Below, piece by piece: positions 8,358-16,283 of a stretch of 64,000 bases of DNA. The position numbers and the translations under genes are program-made. Positions within the stretch are counted from its first letter, which is position 1. Each line of letters opens with the position of its first letter. Where the stretch lies: NCBI RefSeq assembly GCF_000519205.1, contig NZ_JAFB01000015.1, positions 38,874 through 102,873 on the forward strand, in the 5' to 3' direction. This DNA is from Amycolatopsis taiwanensis DSM 45107. GTDB lineage: Bacteria; Actinomycetota; Actinomycetes; Mycobacteriales; Pseudonocardiaceae. The notes under the pieces are model-generated. The model searched no databases. It was not told where the DNA came from and worked only from the letters and a program-made list of their open reading frames with translations.

Positions 8358-9026
8358 ATGTTCAACGTCACTCACCAGGTCAGCGCCGTCCAGCGGCGGA
8401 TCGGCAAGCGTGTGCTCGAAGCCGGCGAAGCCAGGGTCCTGACCATCGGCCAGACCTACGACTCCACTGTGGACGACGTGTGGGACGCCTGCACCAATCT
8501 CGAGCGCATTCCCCGGTGGCTCATGCCGATTTCGGGCGACCTGCGCCTCGGCGGCCGCTACCAACTGGAGGGAAATGCCGGTGGGACGATCGAAAGCTGT
8601 GACCCGCCGAAGAGGTTCTCCGCTACCTGGGAGTTCGGCGGGGAGGTCAGCTGGATCGAGGTGCGGCTGAGCGCCACGCCGGACGACCGTACCCGGTTGG
8701 AGTTGGAACACGTCGCACACGTCGACGACCAGCGGTGGGCGGAGTTCGGGCCCGGCGCCGTCGGCATCGGCTGGGACATGATGCTGCTCGGGCTGGCCAC
8801 GCACCTGGAGTCCGGACGCGGCATTGACCCGGCGGAAAGCGCGGCGTGGAGCCAATCCGGGGATGGCAAGCGGTTCATGGCGCTCAGCAGCGAACAATGG
8901 TGCCAGGCGAGCATCGAAGCCGGGACCGACGAGGCCGAAGCACGGGCCGCTGCCGCCCGGATCCACGCCATGTACACCGGTGCCACTCCTGACGCATCAG
9001 CCGAACGGCCTTCGGGTGGGGAGTGA
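8358..9026 (+). CDS. SRPBCC (AHSA1-like) domain protein
   Basis: The 222-residue protein shows a START-like ligand-binding fold of the AHSA1/activator of Hsp90 ATPase type, with TYDSTVDDVWDACTNLERIPRW at the start of the domain and GGTIESCDPPKRFSATWEF in the middle. ArsR-SRPBCC pairs of this kind are common in actinomycetes. The partner probably binds or modifies a small hydrophobic ligand, but no substrate is known. The ATG at 8358 has GAGGAG 7 bases upstream. The gene follows the ArsR gene by 20 bp and is likely cotranscribed and controlled by the palindrome at 7955. Confidence 0.83.
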   Translation: MFNVTHQVSAVQRRIGKRVLEAGEARVLTIGQTYDSTVDDVWDACTNLERIPRWLMPISGDLRLGGRYQLEGNAGGTIESCDPPKRFSATWEFGGEVSWIEVRLSATPDDRTRLELEHVAHVDDQRWAEFGPGAVGIGWDMMLLGLATHLESGRGIDPAESAAWSQSGDGKRFMALSSEQWCQASIEAGTDEAEARAAAARIHAMYTGATPDASAERPSGGE

Positions 9027-9071
9027 TCTCTCAGCGCATCAGCAAAAGCGAGGCGCGCCCGCGCGCACTGG

Positions 9072-9644
9072 TCAACGCAGCCCGTGGTGGATGAGGTGCA
9101 GGGCCCGGTCGGCGACTTCGTTCGGGTCCGCGCCGTGTTCGACGGCGGTCATGGCTGCTTGGAGAAGGCCGCCGACGAGTTGGGCCGTCAGCAGCGGGGC
9201 AGTCGGGTTGCGTTCGGCGATCGCTGCCTGCAGGGGCGCGTAGTGCAGGTGGTGGAGTTCGTGGACCCGGTCGCGGCATTCCTGGGGCAGTTCGGCGCGC
9301 ATGAGGGCGGCAGCGGGGCGGTGGAGGCCCTGGGCCGCCAGCCGCAGTTCCGCTCTGACAAAGGCGTCGATGCGTTCCGCCGGGCCTTCGATGCCGCGCA
9401 GGGCCTGGTCGAGGGCGGTGTTGGCGGCGGTGAAGGTGTCCTCGACGATGGCCGCCAGGATGGCAGCGCCGGAGGGGAAGTACTGGTAGAAGCTGGAACG
9501 GGCCAGGCCTGCTCGGGCGCCGACCGCCGCCGGGGTGACGGCGGCGGCGCCCTGCTCGACCAGGACGTCAACGGCTGCCTGGATCAACGCGGCGCGTTGC
9601 TGGGCGCGGTGCTCGGCCACGGTGGCGGCGTTGATCTTGGGCAT
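9072..9644 (-). CDS. TetR family repressor of the adjacent ABC exporter operon
   Basis: The 190-residue protein has a TetR N-terminal DNA-binding domain at about residues 15-62 (AAVGARAGLARSSFYQYFPS), followed by an all-helical ligand domain rich in alanine, leucine and histidine. It is the last gene of a four-gene leftward operon and starts 28 bp after the ATPase gene. Two matching 20-bp palindromes in the operon promoter (11879 and 11912) are its probable operators. The many histidines in the ligand domain would suit a metal or heme effector, but this is speculative. Confidence 0.85.
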   Translation of the reverse strand: MPKINAATVAEHRAQQRAALIQAAVDVLVEQGAAAVTPAAVGARAGLARSSFYQYFPSGAAILAAIVEDTFTAANTALDQALRGIEGPAERIDAFVRAELRLAAQGLHRPAAALMRAELPQECRDRVHELHHLHYAPLQAAIAERNPTAPLLTAQLVGGLLQAAMTAVEHGADPNEVADRALHLIHHGLR

Positions 9645-9672
9645 GGCGTGGGTGCGCCCTTCGAGGTTCGGG

Positions 9673-10392
9673 TCAGGTCAGTCGGCCATCCCTCAGGAAC
9701 AGGACGTGGTCGGCCGCGTCCAGTATCTCGGTGTCGTGGGTGACCATGACAGTGGCCGTCTTCTGGGCGCGGGTCTGCTCGGCGAGCAGGTCGACGATGT
9801 CGCGGGCCCGGGCGCGGTCGAGCGCGGAGGTCGGTTCGTCCACGAGGAGGATCTCGGGGGCGAGGAGGAGGGCCCGGGCCAGTCCGACGCGCTGACGCTC
9901 GCCTCCCGACAGCTGGTGGGGGCGCCGGTCGGCGCGGGCGCTCATGCCGACCGCCTCCAGCAGGTCGTCGGCGCGTCGGCGGGCGGAGTTGTCCAGTCGG
10001 CCTGCGATGTGGGCAGGCAGGAGGAGCTGTTCGCGGGCGGTGAGGGAGGCGAGCAGGTTGGCGTGCTGGAAGACGTAGCCGATGTGATTGCGTCGGTGGG
10101 CGGTGCGCTGGTGTTCCTTGAGGGTGGTCAGGTCGACGCCGGCGACGTGGACGCTTCCTTCGGTGGGGCTCTGTAGTCCGCCGGCGACGGCGAGAAGGCT
10201 GGACTTGCCCGAGCCGGACGGGCCGGTGACGGCGAGGAACTCGCCGGGTGCGACGGCCAGGTCGACCCGGTCGACCGCGGTGACCTGCTGGGTCTCGTCT
10301 CCCAGGCGCAGGGTGACCCCGGTCAGGCGCAGGGCGGCGGGAAGTGTCGTGCTGCCGGCGTTGGGGGACGTGGCGGGAGTGGTGGGGATCAT
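9673..10392 (-). CDS. ABC transporter ATP-binding protein, HrtA/MacB-like
   Basis: The 239-residue ATPase contains Walker A (GPSGSGKS), the signature LSGGERQRVGLARAL, Walker B (ILLVDEPTSAL) and the switch histidine (VTHD). It belongs to the LolD/MacB/HrtA group that drives FtsX-fold permeases. The ATG at 10392 overlaps the TGA of the permease gene (ATGA), which shows translational coupling and fixes the start. The longer in-frame extension upstream lies inside the permease gene in another frame and is rejected. With the permease it is predicted to export heme-like or hydrophobic compounds. Confidence 0.9.
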   Translation of the reverse strand: MIPTTPATSPNAGSTTLPAALRLTGVTLRLGDETQQVTAVDRVDLAVAPGEFLAVTGPSGSGKSSLLAVAGGLQSPTEGSVHVAGVDLTTLKEHQRTAHRRNHIGYVFQHANLLASLTAREQLLLPAHIAGRLDNSARRRADDLLEAVGMSARADRRPHQLSGGERQRVGLARALLLAPEILLVDEPTSALDRARARDIVDLLAEQTRAQKTATVMVTHDTEILDAADHVLFLRDGRLT

Positions 10393-11507
10393 CGGTTGGC
10401 TCCGAGGGCGGTGAGGGCCTGCACCTTGGTGATGCGGCGGACCGCGACGGTGGCGCCGGCCAGGCCGAGGACGATCAGCAGGGCCGCGGCCATGGTCACC
10501 TGGCCGGTTTCGAGGGAGAAGGGTGCGGATCCGTTCATGGCTCCGCCGAGCGCGAGTCCGACGGCGGTGCCGGCGGCGGTAGCCGCGAGCAGGACGGCGG
10601 CGACCTGGGTCAGCGCGTCGCGCAGGATGTAGCCGGTGCCGGCGCCAATGGCCTTGAGCAGGGCGATCTCCTGACGGCGCTGGATGGTCCACACCGTGAA
10701 GAACGAGCCCACGACCAGGGCGGAAATGGCATAGAGGAAGCCGCGAATCAAGGTCATGGTGCTGGACTCGGCGGTATAGCCCGGGGATGCCGCGTAGGTG
10801 CCGGTCTTGTCGACGCTCTGCGTGCCGAGCCGGTGGTCGATCGCGGCCGGGTCGGCGCCGGGTGCGAGCTGCACGGCGACGGCGGTCGCCTGGTCGGCGG
10901 CTGCGGCGGGCACAGGCCCGGGAAGGCCGTAGTGCAGTTGCTGCCACAGCGGAAGCGGCACGTAGACCACGCCGACGTGGCCGAACGAGGCGTGGCCGAT
11001 CGTGCCGACCACGGTCAGCGCGGTGCCCGCCTGCCCGGCGGTGAGCCGGTCGCCGATCTTCACGCCCTCCTTGGCGATGTCCTCGCTGACCAGGACGCCG
11101 TTCGGGTCGGCCGACAGGGGCTTGCCCGACACCGGTACGGGGGCCAGAAATCCGCTGGGTTCGACCCCGAACACGGCCAGGTTCAGCTGCTTGCCGTCCG
11201 AACCGGCCAGCTGCGCGTGGACGAGCTGCTGGCCGAACGGCTCAGCCTTACGCACACCGGGCTGGGACGCCCAGGCCTGCCAGGTGGTCTTCGTGACGGT
11301 GGAGCGGGAGAACAGTTCGCCGGCGGCGGACTTGTCGAAGGCCAAATGCGTCACCGGGAGAGCGCGCAGGCCGGAGATGCCGGAGTCGGCCAGCCCGCTG
11401 GCCAGCCCGGACAGGATGACACCGAGCACGGCGATCATCGCGACCACCGCGCCGATGAGTGCGAAGCGCCCGCGGGCGAACCGCAGGTCGCGTACAGCAA
11501 GAAACAT
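10389..11507 (-). CDS. FtsX-family ABC permease, HrtB-like (candidate heme exporter)
   Basis: The 372-residue membrane protein has one N-terminal span (about 15-37), a large extracytoplasmic domain, and three C-terminal spans (about 250-360). This is the MacB/HrtB topology. The start MFLAVRDLRFARGRFALIG resembles the N-terminus of HrtB-type heme exporters of corynebacteria as I recall them. The ATG at 11507 is preferred because upstream in-frame codons run through low-complexity arginine sequence. It is cotranscribed with the ATPase and a TetR gene, and follows a broken antibiotic-biosynthesis-monooxygenase-type gene. Heme or a related toxic ligand is the best guess for the substrate; a drug or lipid is possible. 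Confidence 0.8.
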   Translation of the reverse strand: MFLAVRDLRFARGRFALIGAVVAMIAVLGVILSGLASGLADSGISGLRALPVTHLAFDKSAAGELFSRSTVTKTTWQAWASQPGVRKAEPFGQQLVHAQLAGSDGKQLNLAVFGVEPSGFLAPVPVSGKPLSADPNGVLVSEDIAKEGVKIGDRLTAGQAGTALTVVGTIGHASFGHVGVVYVPLPLWQQLHYGLPGPVPAAAADQATAVAVQLAPGADPAAIDHRLGTQSVDKTGTYAASPGYTAESSTMTLIRGFLYAISALVVGSFFTVWTIQRRQEIALLKAIGAGTGYILRDALTQVAAVLLAATAAGTAVGLALGGAMNGSAPFSLETGQVTMAAALLIVLGLAGATVAVRRITKVQALTALGANR

Positions 11508-11527
11508 GGGATGGATCCGTCCGGTTC

Positions 11528-11832
11528 TCAGGCGCCGACGGCGGCGACGGTCTCGAACATCTCGACGCCGCCGGCCATGCCCTGGGTGGAGGAGCTGTGG
11601 GCGGCGTGGAAGGACTGTGACCGGGTCCACTCCGTGAACGCGTCACGGGTGGTGAAGTCCATCAGCGCCACATACGCGCCCCCTCCTGCGCGGGACGCAG
11701 CAGCCGCGCGCCGACCAGGCCGGCCACCCCGGGCAGTGTCTCGCGCATGCTCGCCGCGAAACGCTCCTCGAACGCAGGCCCATCAGCCAGGGGAACCGAA
11801 ATGCGGTTCATCACCGTATACATCGCTTGCAC
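11528..11832 (-). pseudogene. Frameshifted antibiotic-biosynthesis-monooxygenase (ABM/HmoA-like) gene
   Basis: A GTG at 11832 has GGAGGAG 6 bases upstream and begins a frame reading MQAMYTVMNRISVPLADG and continuing to LRPAQEGA. The similarity then continues in another frame as AYVALMDFTTRDAFTEW and ends near MFETVAAVGA at 11528. The shift lies at about 11678-11684 in a CG-rich run and corresponds to two extra bases or one missing base. The ABM dimeric alpha-beta barrel family includes heme-degrading monooxygenases, which would suit the exporter downstream. It could be a true pseudogene or a sequencing error. Confidence 0.6.
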
Positions 11833-11878
11833 ACCAATCTCCTCCGACAGGAGGGGGAGCCGGAGTCGACACGAAAGA

Positions 11879-11898
11879 TGCCGACACGGGTGTCAGCA
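11879..11898. promoter_or_regulatory. TetR-type operator 1
   Basis: The palindrome TGCCGACACGGGTGTCAGCA has arms TGC-GACAC and GTGTC-GCA. It lies about 47 bp upstream of the first gene of the leftward exporter operon. A nearly identical site is centred 33 bp away, about three helical turns, so two repressor dimers could bind the same face. A -10-like TAGGAT (leftward) lies at 11898-11903. Confidence 0.65.
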
Positions 11899-11911
11899 TC
11901 CTAACCCATGT

Positions 11912-11931
11912 TTCCGACACAGGTGTCAGCA
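11912..11931. promoter_or_regulatory. TetR-type operator 2
   Basis: TTCCGACACAGGTGTCAGCA shares the GACAC-two-base-GTGTC core and the right flank CAGCA with operator 1. It lies on the upstream side of the leftward -10-like element at 11898-11903, so the pair would flank the core promoter. Confidence 0.62.
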
Positions 11932-11994
11932 ACATTCTGATTCCACTTGCTCGCGAGGCGGGCGCGAAACATCCGAGTGGGCATGTGGCTTGAT

Positions 11995-12041
11995 CGTCAA
12001 CCTCAAGTTGACGGAAGGAGATCGTCAACCTATGGTTGACG
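11995..12041. promoter_or_regulatory. Tandem CGTCAAC-GTTGACG palindromes before the Clp-N regulator
   Basis: Two 19-bp palindromes occur at 11995-12013 (arms CGTCAAC and GTTGACG) and 12023-12041 (arms CGTCAACC and GGTTGACG), centred 28 bp apart. The second abuts the start codon at 12043. GGAAGGAG lies between them. Because the downstream protein has its own helix-turn-helix, these are likely autoregulatory operators. Confidence 0.7.
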
Positions 12042-12042
12042 T

Positions 12043-12750
12043 ATGACGAATCCAGTTCGACTCGACGACCTGATCGAGTCCGTGAAGAACCAGAACCCGG
12101 GGTCCGGGCCCCTCCAGCAACTGTCCGACGCCGTGCTCGTCGCCGACCAGGTCGGCGAGGTGGCCGACCACCTGATCGGTCATTTCGTGGATCAGGCGCG
12201 GCGCTCGGGCGCCTCGTGGACCGAGATCGGTACGAGCATGGGGGTCTCCAAGCAGGCCGCCCAGAAACGCTTCGTACCCAAGGAATTCTTCGTCTCATCG
12301 CAGGGCACTGACTTCAGTCGCTTCACCCTGCGCGCGAAGAACGTGCTCGAACACGCGGAGCGGTCCGCGCGCGGTGTGGCGAACGATCAGATCGACCCGG
12401 TGCACTTGCTGCTCGGGCTGCTGAGCGAGCCGCTGGGGCTGGCCGCCAAGGCGATCGAGAAGTTCGCGGGGCCGTTGGCGGAGGTGGGCAAGCGGGTCGC
12501 GGCCATTCTGCCGCCGGGCGTCGAGACGATGCCCGAACGCATTCCGTTCAGCCCCGCCGGCCGCAAGGCTCTCGAACTGACGGTTCGAGAAGCCTTGCGG
12601 CTGGGCCACAACTACATCGGCACCGAGCACATCCTGCTCGGCCTGCTGGAGCAGCACGAAGGACCCGCCTTCGATCTGCTGACCGACCTTGGCGTCACCA
12701 AGGCCGCGGTCGAGGCCGAGATCCTCGCCGTCCTGTCGACCATCAAGTAG
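12043..12750 (+). CDS. Helix-turn-helix/Clp N-terminal domain fusion protein
   Basis: This 235-residue protein joins an N-terminal DNA-binding segment to a double Clp-N repeat. The DNA-binding segment (about residues 45-75, ASWTEIGTSMGVSKQAAQKRF) resembles a sigma region-4-like helix-turn-helix. The Clp-N part spans about 88-232, with the paired motifs DPVHLLLGLL and GTEHILLGLLEQHEGPA. It has no AAA domain, so it is not an unfoldase. ClpC N-domains bind adaptors and degradation targets, so this regulator may sense or be delivered to the Clp protease. Two palindromes overlap its start. The ATG at 12043 lacks its own ribosome site, while a four-codon ORF (12032-12046) overlaps it as ATGA, which suggests coupled or leaderless translation. 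Confidence 0.8.
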   Translation: MTNPVRLDDLIESVKNQNPGSGPLQQLSDAVLVADQVGEVADHLIGHFVDQARRSGASWTEIGTSMGVSKQAAQKRFVPKEFFVSSQGTDFSRFTLRAKNVLEHAERSARGVANDQIDPVHLLLGLLSEPLGLAAKAIEKFAGPLAEVGKRVAAILPPGVETMPERIPFSPAGRKALELTVREALRLGHNYIGTEHILLGLLEQHEGPAFDLLTDLGVTKAAVEAEILAVLSTIK

Positions 12751-14190
12751 TCACGCGATCGACTCGGGACGGCCCTCGGCGGCCCAGGCGGTGTGGAACG
12801 AGCCCTCCCGGTCGACCCGGCGATAGGTGTGGGCGCCGAAGAAGTCGCGCTGGCCCTGCACCAACGCGGCGGGCAGGCGGTCGGCGCGCAGGCCGTCGTA
12901 GTAGGCGAGCGCGGTCGAAAAGCCCGGCGTCGGAATGCCAAGGCGGGTCGCGGTGGCGACCACCGCCCGCCAGGAGTCCTGCGCGTCCTCGACGGCCTTG
13001 CGGAACTCGCCTGCGTTGAGCAGCGTCGGCAGCCCCGGCTCGGCGGCGTAGGCCGCGCGGATGTCATCGAGGAACTTCGCGCGGATGATGCAGCCGCCGC
13101 GCCAGATCGAGGCGAGCGCGCCGAGGTCGATACCCCAGTCGTACTCGGTGTCGCCTGCCTGGATCAGGTTGAACCCCTGTGCGTAGGCGACGATCTTCGA
13201 CGCGTACAGCGCCCGTTCCACGTCGTCGGCGAAGGTCTCCGCCGCCGCCCCGGAAAGCGGCGTCCGCGCGGGACCCGGCAGCCCGCGGCTCGCGGCGCGC
13301 AGATCCGCGTGGCCGGACAGTGAGCGTGCGAACACCGCCTCGGCAATGCCGCTGATCGGCACGCCGAGATCCAGGCCGATCTGGACGGTCCAGCGGCCGG
13401 TGCCCTTCTGCTCCGCCTGATCGGTCACGATGTCCACGAACGGCTTGCCGGTCGCGGGATCGGTGTGCGCGAGCACCTCCGCGGTGATCTCGATCAGGTA
13501 GGAATCGAGCCGCCCGGTGTTCCAGGTGCGGAAGATCTCCGCGATCTGCGCCGGCTCGTAGCCGAGCGCACCGCGCAACAGGTCGAAAGACTCGGCGATC
13601 AACTGCATGTCCGAGTACTCGATGCCGTTGTGGACCATCTTCACGAAGTGACCGGCGCCGTCCGGGCCGACATGCGTGCAGCACGGCGCACCGTTCACTT
13701 TGGCCGAGATGTCCTCGAACAGCGGCCCGAGTGACTCATAGGACTCCGTCGAGCCGCCGGGCATGATGCTCGGCCCGTGCAGCGCGCCCTCCTCACCGCC
13801 GGACACCCCGGTGCCGACGAAGTGCAAACCCTGTTCCCGCAACGCGGCTTCGCGCCGGCGGGTGTCCGCGAAGTGCGCGTTGCCCGCGTCGACGATCACG
13901 TCGCCTTTCTCCAGCAGCGGCGCGAATTCGTCGATGACCGCGTCGGTCGGCGCACCCGCCTTGACCATGATCACCACCTGGCGCGGACGCTCCAGCGAGT
14001 TCACGAACTCCTTGGCCGAGTACGCCGGGATGAAGTCGCCCTCGTCGCCGAACTGCTCCACGAGGTCGCGGGTCCGCTGCGGGGAGCGGTTGTGCAGCGC
14101 CACGGTGTGCCCGTGACGGGCCAGGTTCCGGGCCAGATTCCGGCCCATGACCGCCAGCCCGGTGACGCCGATGCTCGCCTTCTTGCTCAT
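12751..14190 (-). CDS. gnd: 6-phosphogluconate dehydrogenase (decarboxylating), NADP-dependent
   Basis: The enzyme oxidises 6-phosphogluconate to ribulose 5-phosphate and CO2 in the oxidative pentose phosphate pathway and yields NADPH. Its 479-residue length is typical of the long dimeric form. The Rossmann start GVTGLAVMGRNLARNLARHG and the catalytic-region motif HFVKMVHNGIEYSDMQLI are intact, and the C-terminal HTAWAAEGRPESIA region is plausible. The ATG at 14190 starts directly before the Rossmann strand; the longer upstream frame has no coding character. Its stop meets the stop of the Clp-N gene end to end, so the two are convergent. A 367-bp leader region separates it from the XRE gene. 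Confidence 0.95.
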   Translation of the reverse strand: MSKKASIGVTGLAVMGRNLARNLARHGHTVALHNRSPQRTRDLVEQFGDEGDFIPAYSAKEFVNSLERPRQVVIMVKAGAPTDAVIDEFAPLLEKGDVIVDAGNAHFADTRRREAALREQGLHFVGTGVSGGEEGALHGPSIMPGGSTESYESLGPLFEDISAKVNGAPCCTHVGPDGAGHFVKMVHNGIEYSDMQLIAESFDLLRGALGYEPAQIAEIFRTWNTGRLDSYLIEITAEVLAHTDPATGKPFVDIVTDQAEQKGTGRWTVQIGLDLGVPISGIAEAVFARSLSGHADLRAASRGLPGPARTPLSGAAAETFADDVERALYASKIVAYAQGFNLIQAGDTEYDWGIDLGALASIWRGGCIIRAKFLDDIRAAYAAEPGLPTLLNAGEFRKAVEDAQDSWRAVVATATRLGIPTPGFSTALAYYDGLRADRLPAALVQGQRDFFGAHTYRRVDREGSFHTAWAAEGRPESIA

Positions 14191-14557
14191 AGGTATTCGC
14201 TCCTTCGCGAGTTTGCGCGCGACCGCGATCGTGTCGACAGGGCGCTCCATCCGAGAACACGTCACGTCCTCGACGGGGGCGCCCCGCCGCCCCGATAGCG
14301 GGGCCTTCGGGACGCGCGCGTGGTGGTCACCCTGACTGCCGCGGTCCGACCAAGAGCCCCGCCCATAGGTGCGAGACGCATCGGTCAGCCTATCTCTCCC
14401 ATCGAACTCCGGTTGGATGTGCGATGCCGACTGGCGAAGGACCCGGTTTCCTGACATCCTTCCCCCGGTTACCATGTCCATCCGGTGTGTGAACACGAAT
14501 GTGGTCGGCGACTTGTGAGCATGGACGAGAGACCGGGAGCGGCCCGGGGAGGCAGGA
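14191..14557. other. Intergenic region between gnd and the XRE regulator
   Basis: This 367-bp divergent gap carries the promoters of both flanking genes. A small perfect hairpin GCCCCGATAGCGGGGC lies near 14290 on the gnd side. I see no protein-coding frame and no recognisable riboswitch. Confidence 0.5.
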
Positions 14558-15415
14558 ATGGCTAGCACCGTTACCTCCCGCCGCAAGCAACTGGGGAACG
14601 AGCTCAGACACGCGCGTATCGCGGCGAAGATGACACAGCAACAGGTCGCCGAGGTGCTCGGTTGTACCCAGGGCAAGGTCAACAAGATCGAATCCGGCGC
14701 GGTCGGCGTCAAGCTGGGTGACGTCCGCGCGATGCTGGAAGCCTTCGGCGTCAACGGAGACGAGTCCGAAACGCTGATGAACCTGGCCCGTGCCGCGGCC
14801 GGCCAGCGCGGACACTGGTCCGGTTACCGCTCGGTGGTGCCGCACTGGTTCCGTACCTTCACCGACCTCGAACCGGCCGCGGCCGAGATCATGACCTGGC
14901 ACGGCGAGCGCATTCCTGGTCCGTTGCAGTCCGAGCACTACATGCTCAAGCAGTTCACCGAGTTCGGCGCCACCGACGTGACCTCGTTGGTGCGCAACAG
15001 ATTGGACCGCAAGACGGTCTTCGACCAGCCGCAGCCGCCGTACTACCGGTTCATCCTCAGCGAAGCCGCGTTGCTGCGCGCACCCGGTGGCGAGGCGCCG
15101 GCGGTGATGCTGGACCAACTCGAGCATCTGCTGGAACTCGACCGCAGACAGCGGGTGTACGTCCACGTGCTCAGACTCAACGCACGGCTGGCCGCCGTGC
15201 CCAACGACTTCACCATCATGCGGTTTCCCGACCGCACCCGGGACTTCGTCTACATCGAACACTCCGCGGGCGGCATCTACCTGGACGACCAGAAGGACTT
15301 CCAGATCTTTGTGGACGCCTGGGACCGGCTCCGCGGTGCCGCGCTGGAACGGCACGAAACGCGGGAGTTCCTGCGCGAACTGGCGGACAAGTACCGCGCG
15401 GCGATGGGCGCGTAG
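14558..15415 (+). CDS. XRE helix-turn-helix regulator with DUF5753-type C-terminal domain
   Basis: The 285-residue protein starts with an XRE helix-turn-helix (about residues 10-65, MTQQQVAEVLGCTQGKVNKIE). The C-terminal two hundred residues have the DUF5753/Scr1-like pattern (WHGERIPGPLQSEHYM, then VPNDFTIMRFPD and VYIEH). Such regulators are abundant in streptomycetes and relatives, where they pair with small DUF397 proteins and affect development or antibiotic production. A DUF397 gene lies 870 bp downstream with two opposite-strand genes between. The ATG at 14558 has an AGGCAGG purine stretch upstream. Confidence 0.88.
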   Translation: MASTVTSRRKQLGNELRHARIAAKMTQQQVAEVLGCTQGKVNKIESGAVGVKLGDVRAMLEAFGVNGDESETLMNLARAAAGQRGHWSGYRSVVPHWFRTFTDLEPAAAEIMTWHGERIPGPLQSEHYMLKQFTEFGATDVTSLVRNRLDRKTVFDQPQPPYYRFILSEAALLRAPGGEAPAVMLDQLEHLLELDRRQRVYVHVLRLNARLAAVPNDFTIMRFPDRTRDFVYIEHSAGGIYLDDQKDFQIFVDAWDRLRGAALERHETREFLRELADKYRAAMGA

Positions 15416-15430
15416 CGCGCGAAACTCCCG

Positions 15431-15604
15431 TCAGCTCTTCGGTTTCGGGCCCGAGTGCGGCGCGAACCGCCAAACGAGCCAGCGCGGCGAGAACGACCGG
15501 TGTCCCGCGATGTGCTCGGCGTCGGGGAAGGACACCCAGGCCAACTGCTCGCAGTCACCCCGCGGCTGGCCCGTCCGCTCGGCATTCCCAATTCTGACCG
15601 TCAT
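15431..15604 (-). CDS. Small hypothetical protein translationally coupled to the upstream gene
   Basis: The 57-residue protein begins MTVRIGNAERTGQPRGD and ends in a basic, tryptophan-containing tail (SPRWLVWRFAPHSGPKPKS). Its ATG at 15604 overlaps the TGA of the 154-residue gene upstream as ATGA, a strong sign of real translation in one operon. No family is recognised and no membrane segment is visible. The operon converges with the XRE gene and is embedded in an XRE/DUF397 cluster. Confidence 0.55.
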   Translation of the reverse strand: MTVRIGNAERTGQPRGDCEQLAWVSFPDAEHIAGHRSFSPRWLVWRFAPHSGPKPKS

Positions 15605-16065
15605 GATCCCTCCAAACAGGGCCGTGCCGGTTCGGACAGTGCGAGGCAGCATTCGCAGGGCATCCCGGAGCCCAACCCGAGCCATTCGATGTCGGTCAGG
15701 AAGAGCTCCGCTCCACAGTGGGAGACCATCGATCCGTACAGCACCATGCCCGGGCTGAGCGGGAACAGGTGCGCGCAGCGCCGGGTCTCACCGACCACGC
15801 CGGGCGCTGGCCGGCCGATGACCGTGACCGTGCCCGGCCAGTCCTCGCGCAGGTACCACACCGCGGACGCGTCCTCGTCGCGCCGCAGCCAGTCGAGCAT
15901 TCTGGCCAGCGCCTCGGCGGGGGTGGCGGCTCTGACCGCCTCTTCGCGGCCGTTGACCCGGCCGACGACCATGAACGGTGTCGCCGGCACCGGGGCCGGC
16001 GACACATCGAGGAGTGCCCCGTCGCCGTAGCGCACGGGCGCGACAACGGTGTCAGCTGTGAGCAC
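15601..16065 (-). CDS. Hypothetical protein with cysteine/histidine-rich C-terminus
   Basis: The 154-residue protein starts at a GTG (16065) with GGGGAGG 8 bases upstream. The longer upstream frame starting at 16182 is rejected. The N-terminal half reads as a small alpha-beta domain (FMVVGRVNGREEAVRAATP, AEALARMLDWLRR). The C-terminal 50 residues carry CAH, SHCG and CECC, which could bind zinc (CECC near residue 140). It is followed by a coupled 57-residue gene. Proteins of this type are often seen near XRE/DUF397 pairs in actinomycetes, but its function is unknown to me. Confidence 0.7.
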   Translation of the reverse strand: MLTADTVVAPVRYGDGALLDVSPAPVPATPFMVVGRVNGREEAVRAATPAEALARMLDWLRRDEDASAVWYLREDWPGTVTVIGRPAPGVVGETRRCAHLFPLSPGMVLYGSMVSHCGAELFLTDIEWLGLGSGMPCECCLALSEPARPCLEGS

Positions 16066-16283
16066 CGGTGGAACCTCCCCCAGAAGTGCAGGTCTAGGCC
16101 ATATCGGGCGGCGGATGCGACCGCATACCCGCCAGCAGTGATTAATCTTACTACTGGAATAATCTCGGTGTCGAGTGGTCAAGGATTAGATCACCCGGCT
16201 GGACCCACGGGGGGTCCAAGCGATCTCGGGGGGCCAACTCGTCAGTTCGGACGAGCGGCCGAGCACGCACGGAGGTACGACCC

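Noticed and set aside
14191..14557. Riboswitch in the gnd leader
   Set aside because: Only short hairpins are visible and no conserved motif of a known class was recognised.
14390..15355. Minus-strand frame of 321 codons opposite the XRE gene
   Set aside because: It is the antisense of a clear XRE/DUF5753 protein.
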